Source: Gammaproteobacteria bacterium
GTDB lineage: Bacteria > Pseudomonadota > Gammaproteobacteria > Pseudomonadales > Porticoccaceae
Reading direction: 5' to 3'
Assembly: GCA_003235325.1 (NCBI GenBank)
Contig: QJWQ01000104.1
Span: 1 to 44,735 of the forward strand
Length of the DNA: 44,735 nt
Positions 44,373 through 44,735 of this stretch are shown piece by piece; positions within the stretch are counted from its first letter, which is position 1, and every line of letters begins with the position of its first letter. The notes under the pieces are model-generated. The model ran no database searches. It had not been told where the DNA came from and saw only the letters and a list, made by a program, of their open reading frames with translations. Both the position numbers and the translations under genes were made by a program.

Positions 44373-44735
44373 ATGTCATCGCAATCGCAAATCAGTTTTG
44401 AGTTTTATCCGCCAAAAACCCCGGAAGGACGGGAGAAGCTGAAGCAGACCCGCCGGCAGCTGGCCACTCTCAAGCCGGAGTATTTTTCCGTGACCTACGG
44501 CGCTGGTGGCTCCACCCGCGAGCACACACGGGACATCGTCCTGGAAATCCACCGTGAGGGACTGGATGCGGCGCCCCATCTTTCCTTCGGCGGCGACAGC
44601 GAGGCGGAACTGCTGTCCCTGGTGAAAACCTATAAGGATGCCGGCATTTCCCGACTGGTCGCCCTGCGCGGGGACATGCCCTCGGGCATGGGCATGCAGA
44701 AGCTGGTCAACGCCAACGAACTGGTGGCGCTGCTG
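44373..44735 (+). CDS. metF: 5,10-methylenetetrahydrofolate reductase (partial, 3' end outside window)
   Basis: Flavoprotein that reduces methylene-THF to methyl-THF, the methyl donor for methionine synthesis. The first 121 codons are seen, with no stop: ISFEFYPPKTPEGREKL, YFSVTYGAGGSTREHT, HLSFGGDSEAELL and LVALRGDMPSG, all close to MetF (the catalytic Glu region SFEFYPP is intact). The ATG is chosen because this N-terminus matches the family; GGATGC lies nine bases upstream. It follows ahcY by 50 bases, completing a metK-ahcY-metF run. The total length cannot be known from the window. Confidence 0.95.
   Translation, partial: MSSQSQISFEFYPPKTPEGREKLKQTRRQLATLKPEYFSVTYGAGGSTREHTRDIVLEIHREGLDAAPHLSFGGDSEAELLSLVKTYKDAGISRLVALRGDMPSGMGMQKLVNANELVALL

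Noticed and set aside
1-44735. tRNA genes, CRISPR arrays, insertion sequences, phage or integron features
   Set aside because: All intergenic gaps are shorter than 250 bases and none shows a tRNA fold, spaced direct repeats, terminal inverted repeats or a transposase or integrase frame.

Overview
The window is a GC-rich, densely coded chromosomal segment with 38 genes, no rRNA or tRNA genes, and no sign of phage, IS elements, CRISPR or plasmid. It looks like a gammaproteobacterium close to the Pseudomonadales / Cellvibrionales / Oceanospirillales group. The evidence is the gene content (waaF, gshB beside pilGHIJK-chpA, metXW, a tonB3-like gene) and a gene order that repeats several blocks known from Pseudomonas aeruginosa. 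Species cannot be named from the sequence alone. Protein identities are by recognition of motifs and family resemblance; no database search was run.

Layout. (1) 78-6838, minus strand: a stand-alone GspE/PilB-type ATPase, glnE (nitrogen control), ilvE (branched-chain amino acids) and waaF (LPS core) form a tight run. (2) 6949-9514, plus strand: argE and argA, arginine biosynthesis. (3) 9564-21474, minus strand: a complete-looking Pil-Chp type IV pilus chemosensory operon, pilG-pilH-pilI-pilJ-pilK-chpA-chpC. It includes a 2212-residue ChpA but no adjacent chpB methylesterase. (4) 21713-24638, plus strand: gshB, a tonB3-like gene, yqgE, ruvX. (5) 24695-26954, minus strand: pilT and pilU retraction ATPases. 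(6) 27017-29506, plus strand: yggS, proC, yggT, yggU. (7) 29606-31048: pyruvate kinase with a terminator. (8) 31231-35305, plus strand: metX-metW, a secreted DUF4426 protein, rdgB, hemW. (9) 35302-40514, minus strand: tkt, epd, pgk and an alpha/beta hydrolase. (10) 40678-44735, plus strand: an ArsR-methyltransferase fusion regulator, metK, ahcY and the start of metF, a compact S-adenosylmethionine cycle cluster that runs off the right edge.

How the genes fit together. Regions 3 and 5 together sense and drive type IV pilus extension and retraction: receptor PilJ, adaptors PilI and ChpC, kinase ChpA, regulators PilG and PilH, methyltransferase PilK, motors PilT and PilU. Regions 8 and 10 cover methionine synthesis (metXW), its activation to SAM (metK), recycling of S-adenosylhomocysteine (ahcY) and methyl-group supply (metF), with a likely SAM/SAH-related regulator at the head of region 10. 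Region 9 is central carbon metabolism with a link to pyridoxal phosphate synthesis through epd.

The window is mostly ordinary housekeeping DNA. The points most worth a second look are the PilJ C-terminal tail with a duplicated acidic motif, the reduced set of canonical phosphotransfer sites in ChpA with no chpB beside it, the 20-bp palindrome overlapping the promoter of the ArsR-methyltransferase gene, and two promoters placed so that the message would begin at or next to the start codon. No wholly new system was found.
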